Below are positions 51,890-54,194 of a stretch of DNA of 54,194 bases, piece by piece. Where the stretch lies: NCBI GenBank assembly GCA_905215105.1, contig CAJMOI010000001.1, positions 1 to 54,194 of the forward strand. The letters are read 5' to 3'. The DNA comes from an uncultured bacterium (GTDB lineage: Bacteria; Bacillota; Clostridia; Oscillospirales; Acutalibacteraceae). The notes beneath the pieces were generated by a model. That model worked only from the letters and a program-made list of their open reading frames with translations, made no database searches and was not told where the DNA came from. A program made the position numbers and the translations under genes. Each line of letters begins with the position of its first letter. Within the stretch, counting starts at the first letter, position 1.

Positions 51890-51918
51890 TTGACACAATC
51901 CGACAGGCGGGATACAAT
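51890..51918 (+). promoter_or_regulatory. Promoter of the DUF815-type ATPase gene
   Basis: TTGACA (51890-51895), a 17-bp spacer and TACAAT (51913-51918), about 54 bp ahead of the ATG. Confidence 0.82.
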
Positions 51919-51971
51919 AAAACAGACCGGAGCAGGACTTTGGCCATTCCATATAAAGGAGTTCGATCATC

Positions 51972-53243
51972 ATGATGCACACCATACAGGAAGCCGCTAT
52001 GGGCATGGCTTCTCTCTCCATATATAAGGGGATTCTGGACCGCACGGTCCCCGGCGCTTTTTACCGTTTGCTGAAAGCGGGATGTAAATGCGCCGCTTCC
52101 GGAAAGGAAAAACACCGGCTGGCCTTTTTGGAAGCCTGGGGCAGCTTTTTTGCAGTTCTCTGTCGGCGGGGTTTCAGCGACAGCTTTGCCCGATGCCTGA
52201 CCCAGACAGCCCTTTTTGATCAGAATGCATTTTCTCTGGCTGCTGCCGGCGCACAGGAAACCATGGAGGAATCCATGAAACAGGGCATTCTGCGGGATAT
52301 TTCCGTGATTTCCCAACTGGCCCAGATTACACCGGAATTCCTGCTGGAACAGTGCGGAATGGCTGATTCCGGTCTGTCGCTGCCTTTCTGGAAAACCGGC
52401 GAGCCGGTGGAGCTGTTTCAGGGAGAGCCGGAAAGCTGTCTCCATAACCTGTGGGAATACTACCGCTGCAACGGCTGCGGCATGTACGCCCGGTACAGGG
52501 CTTTTATCTGGCGGGATAAGAAAATTTTGCCGGTGGCCCATCCCGACCCCCAGCGTCTGTGTGAGCTGAAAGGCTATGACGCGCCCAGAGCCATGGCGGT
52601 GGACAATACGGTGGCGTTCCTGAAAGGCCTGCCCGCCAATAACTGTCTGCTTTACGGCGACCGGGGTACCGGCAAATCCTCCACGGTGAAGGCGCTGCTC
52701 AATGAATACTATACTCAGGGCCTGCGGGTGATTGAAATGCCCAAGGAATACCTGATGGATTTCCCCTATCTGGTGGATCAGATTGCTTCCATCCCCATGA
52801 AATTCATCATCTTTATTGATGACCTGTCTTTCTCCCAGCAGGACGGCACTTATGCAGCTTTGAAATCGGTGTTGCAGGGTGGTTTGGCCGCCAAGCCTGC
52901 CAATTCCCTGATTTACGCCACCTCTAACCGGCGTCACCTGCTGCGGGAAAATTTTGCAGACCGGAACGGCGACGACCTGCACCGGAACGATACCATTCAG
53001 GAAAGCCTGTCTCTGGCCGACCGCTTTGGACTGACCATCAACTTCATGCTGCCGGACAAGGCCCGTTTTCTGGAAATTGTGGCCCAGCTGGCCCGTCAGC
53101 GGAATATCGAAGAGTACCTGCCCCAGCTGGAACTGGGTGCGGAACAGTGGGCCATGGTACACGGCGGACGTTCTCCCCGTGCGGCACAGCAGTATATTTC
53201 TTTTGCCGAAGCCGCCATCCGACAGGGAAAGCCGCTGGCCTGA
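51972..53243 (+). CDS. DUF815-type AAA+ ATPase
   Basis: A 423-residue protein. The first 200 residues are helical with several Cys (GCKCAASGKEKHR and CNGCG) and match no domain I know. From about residue 205 the DUF815 ATPase follows, with Walker A GDRGTGKSS (229-237) and Walker B FIDDLSF (281-287), then ATSNRRHLLRE and a sensor region LADRFGL. Its function is unproven; some relatives are associated with protein quality or metal-cofactor handling. It has its own promoter and no partner gene nearby. Confidence 0.85.
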   Translation: MMHTIQEAAMGMASLSIYKGILDRTVPGAFYRLLKAGCKCAASGKEKHRLAFLEAWGSFFAVLCRRGFSDSFARCLTQTALFDQNAFSLAAAGAQETMEESMKQGILRDISVISQLAQITPEFLLEQCGMADSGLSLPFWKTGEPVELFQGEPESCLHNLWEYYRCNGCGMYARYRAFIWRDKKILPVAHPDPQRLCELKGYDAPRAMAVDNTVAFLKGLPANNCLLYGDRGTGKSSTVKALLNEYYTQGLRVIEMPKEYLMDFPYLVDQIASIPMKFIIFIDDLSFSQQDGTYAALKSVLQGGLAAKPANSLIYATSNRRHLLRENFADRNGDDLHRNDTIQESLSLADRFGLTINFMLPDKARFLEIVAQLARQRNIEEYLPQLELGAEQWAMVHGGRSPRAAQQYISFAEAAIRQGKPLA

Positions 53244-53352
53244 TTTTTCCGGGTTTTGGAAAGAAAAAGCCAGATTTTTCGATTCTTTCCGAAAAAAATC
53301 CGACCGTTTCCGACGAATTTACGTTTCGTTTATGGGATTTTCAAAAAAATTA

Positions 53353-53361
53353 TGGTATACT
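53353..53361 (+). promoter_or_regulatory. Extended -10 promoter before the binding lipoprotein
   Basis: TGGTATACT is an extended -10 element (53353-53361). No good -35 lies at the right distance. The AT-rich 53244-53350 region holds no gene. Confidence 0.55.
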
Positions 53362-53411
53362 GTGCAGGATAGAGCCCTGAAAGGCGTTTTATCACACTTT
53401 TTCGAATGCAG

Positions 53412-53467
53412 GGATGACACCGACTGGCGGATGGACCACCGTCAGGAATCCATGACAGGTGTTGTCC
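53412..53467 (+). promoter_or_regulatory. Foldable leader RNA, possible new riboswitch
   Basis: An outer 10-bp stem, GGATGACACC (53412-53421) with GGTGTTGTCC (53458-53467), uses two G-U pairs. Inside is CTGGCGG (53424-53430) with CCGTCAG (53439-53445). The loop ATGGA (53431-53435) can pair with TCCAT (53449-53453), giving a pseudoknot. No known class was recognised. Confidence 0.45.
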
Positions 53468-53514
53468 AATCCTTTATGATTTCAAAAATAATGAGTAAGA
53501 AAGGAGCAATCAAC

Positions 53515-54194
53515 ATGAAAAAGCGCATTCTGGCAGCCTTTCTCAGCCTGTGCATGACTGCGGCGGCGCTTACCGGCTGCGGACAGCCTGCTGATATTGA
53601 GTCCGGCGCAGCCGAACAGGATTTTCCCGTTTCTGTGGAAGATGTAACCATTCAGTCTCAGCCCGAAGGAGTTGCCGTGCTTTCTTCCAACATTGCAGAT
53701 GTGATTCTGGCTCTTGGCTATGAAGGCACCTTGAAAGCCCGCAGTGCGGACTGCACCCAGCCGGATCTGGCGGTTCTTCCGGAAGTGACGGTGGATGATG
53801 GAGAAAAAATGAAGGAACTGGGGGTTACCCTCCTGTTTTCCGATATGGACCTGACGCTGGCTCAGTGCAATGAACTGGAAAAACAGGGAATCACCGTGCT
53901 GGCTTTGTCCCCGGCTTCCAGCCGTGCTGAGTTTACCACTCTGTATACACAGGTAGCTTCCGCTATGGCTGGCGGGAATACCGGCTATGAAAAGGGCGAA
54001 AAAACCGCCCAGAATATCTTTACCACTCTGGATGATATCACCCGCATTATTCCCGATTCCGACACGCCCGCCACGGCTGTATACATGACCGATCTGGAAG
54101 GCTCTGCTGCTACCGGCGACACCTTTGGTGAGGTGCTGCTGTCTGCTGCCGGATTCATCAATGGTCTGAAAGGCGAAACCGGCGGAAAGGTGGA
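53515..54194 (+). CDS. Iron/cobalamin-type substrate-binding lipoprotein (3' end cut off)
   Basis: The first 226 residues are in the window. A Lys-rich signal peptide with lipobox LTGC makes Cys22 the lipidated residue. The remainder resembles class III (BtuF/FhuD, Peripla_BP_2) binding proteins, with GVAVLSSNIADVILALGYEG in the first lobe, then ELGVTLLFSDMDLTLAQCNEL, and the helix linking the lobes. Such proteins deliver iron-siderophore, haem or cobalamin to an ABC importer. An AAAGGAG site and the structured leader precede it. The rest of the transporter would lie past the end of the window. Confidence 0.78.
   Translation, partial: MKKRILAAFLSLCMTAAALTGCGQPADIESGAAEQDFPVSVEDVTIQSQPEGVAVLSSNIADVILALGYEGTLKARSADCTQPDLAVLPEVTVDDGEKMKELGVTLLFSDMDLTLAQCNELEKQGITVLALSPASSRAEFTTLYTQVASAMAGGNTGYEKGEKTAQNIFTTLDDITRIIPDSDTPATAVYMTDLEGSAATGDTFGEVLLSAAGFINGLKGETGGKV

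Overview
The window is a chromosomal replication-origin region from a GC-rich member of the Firmicutes, most probably Clostridia of the Oscillospiraceae type. The reasons are the classic order rpmH-rnpA-yidD-yidC-jag-mnmE-mnmG-rsmG-noc-parA-parB on one side of dnaA and dnaN-S4-recF-remB-gyrB-gyrA on the other, strong AGGAGG ribosome binding sites with many GTG/TTG starts, a Cys T-box, a Bacillus-type LexA box, a V-type ATPase operon, and interspersed TGTAGGGGCG palindromic repeats. The taxon below class level is inference.

Layout. 0.1-2.3 kb (minus strand): a flavin-type oxidase-family protein, a small membrane protein, a DUF4177-like protein, a region of short AATGAAA repeats, and a tRNA cluster Met-Glu-Val. 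2.4-16.3 kb (minus strand): guaB, an acyl-ACP thioesterase, serS, then the origin-proximal segregation, tRNA-modification and membrane-insertion genes up to rpmH. mnmG is split by a frameshift. Two perfect or near-perfect parS sites lie between parA and noc and a third lies inside mnmG. 16.3-18.4 kb: dnaA flanked on both sides by AT-rich DNA carrying TTTTCAAC-type boxes, the likely bipartite oriC; gene direction flips here. 18.4-33 kb (plus strand): dnaN to gyrA, with unrecognised membrane genes lodged between remB, gyrB and gyrA, then a Pro-rich C39-like peptidase and a three-gene envelope-sugar cassette (TarI/IspD-type cytidylyltransferase, NAD epimerase, and an SDR-like/LicD fusion). 33-45.8 kb (minus strand): a Cys T-box-controlled cysE-cysS operon, rimO-pgsA, SOS-controlled recA-recX, a 740-bp block of composite repeats, and a lipoprotein/response regulator/histidine kinase/yqhQ/prmC run. 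45.8-54.2 kb (plus strand): V-ATPase genes E-C-F-A-B-D without the membrane subunits I and K, a DUF815-type ATPase, and the start of a metal/siderophore/cobalamin-type binding lipoprotein preceded by a foldable leader RNA.

How the genes work together. DnaA/oriC, DnaN, RecF and gyrase start and sustain replication; ParA, ParB and the parS sites segregate the origin, and a Noc-type ParB paralogue probably coordinates division. RnpA, YidD, YidC, Jag, MnmE/G and RsmG are the usual RNA-processing, membrane-insertion and RNA-modification set. No unambiguously new defence or mobile system is visible. The best leads are the anchor-less Noc with a hybrid palindrome beside it, the SDR-LicD fusion cassette, the V-ATPase operon missing its rotor and stator genes next to a repeat-like element, the pseudoknotted leader before the last gene, the composite repeats, and the mnmG frameshift.
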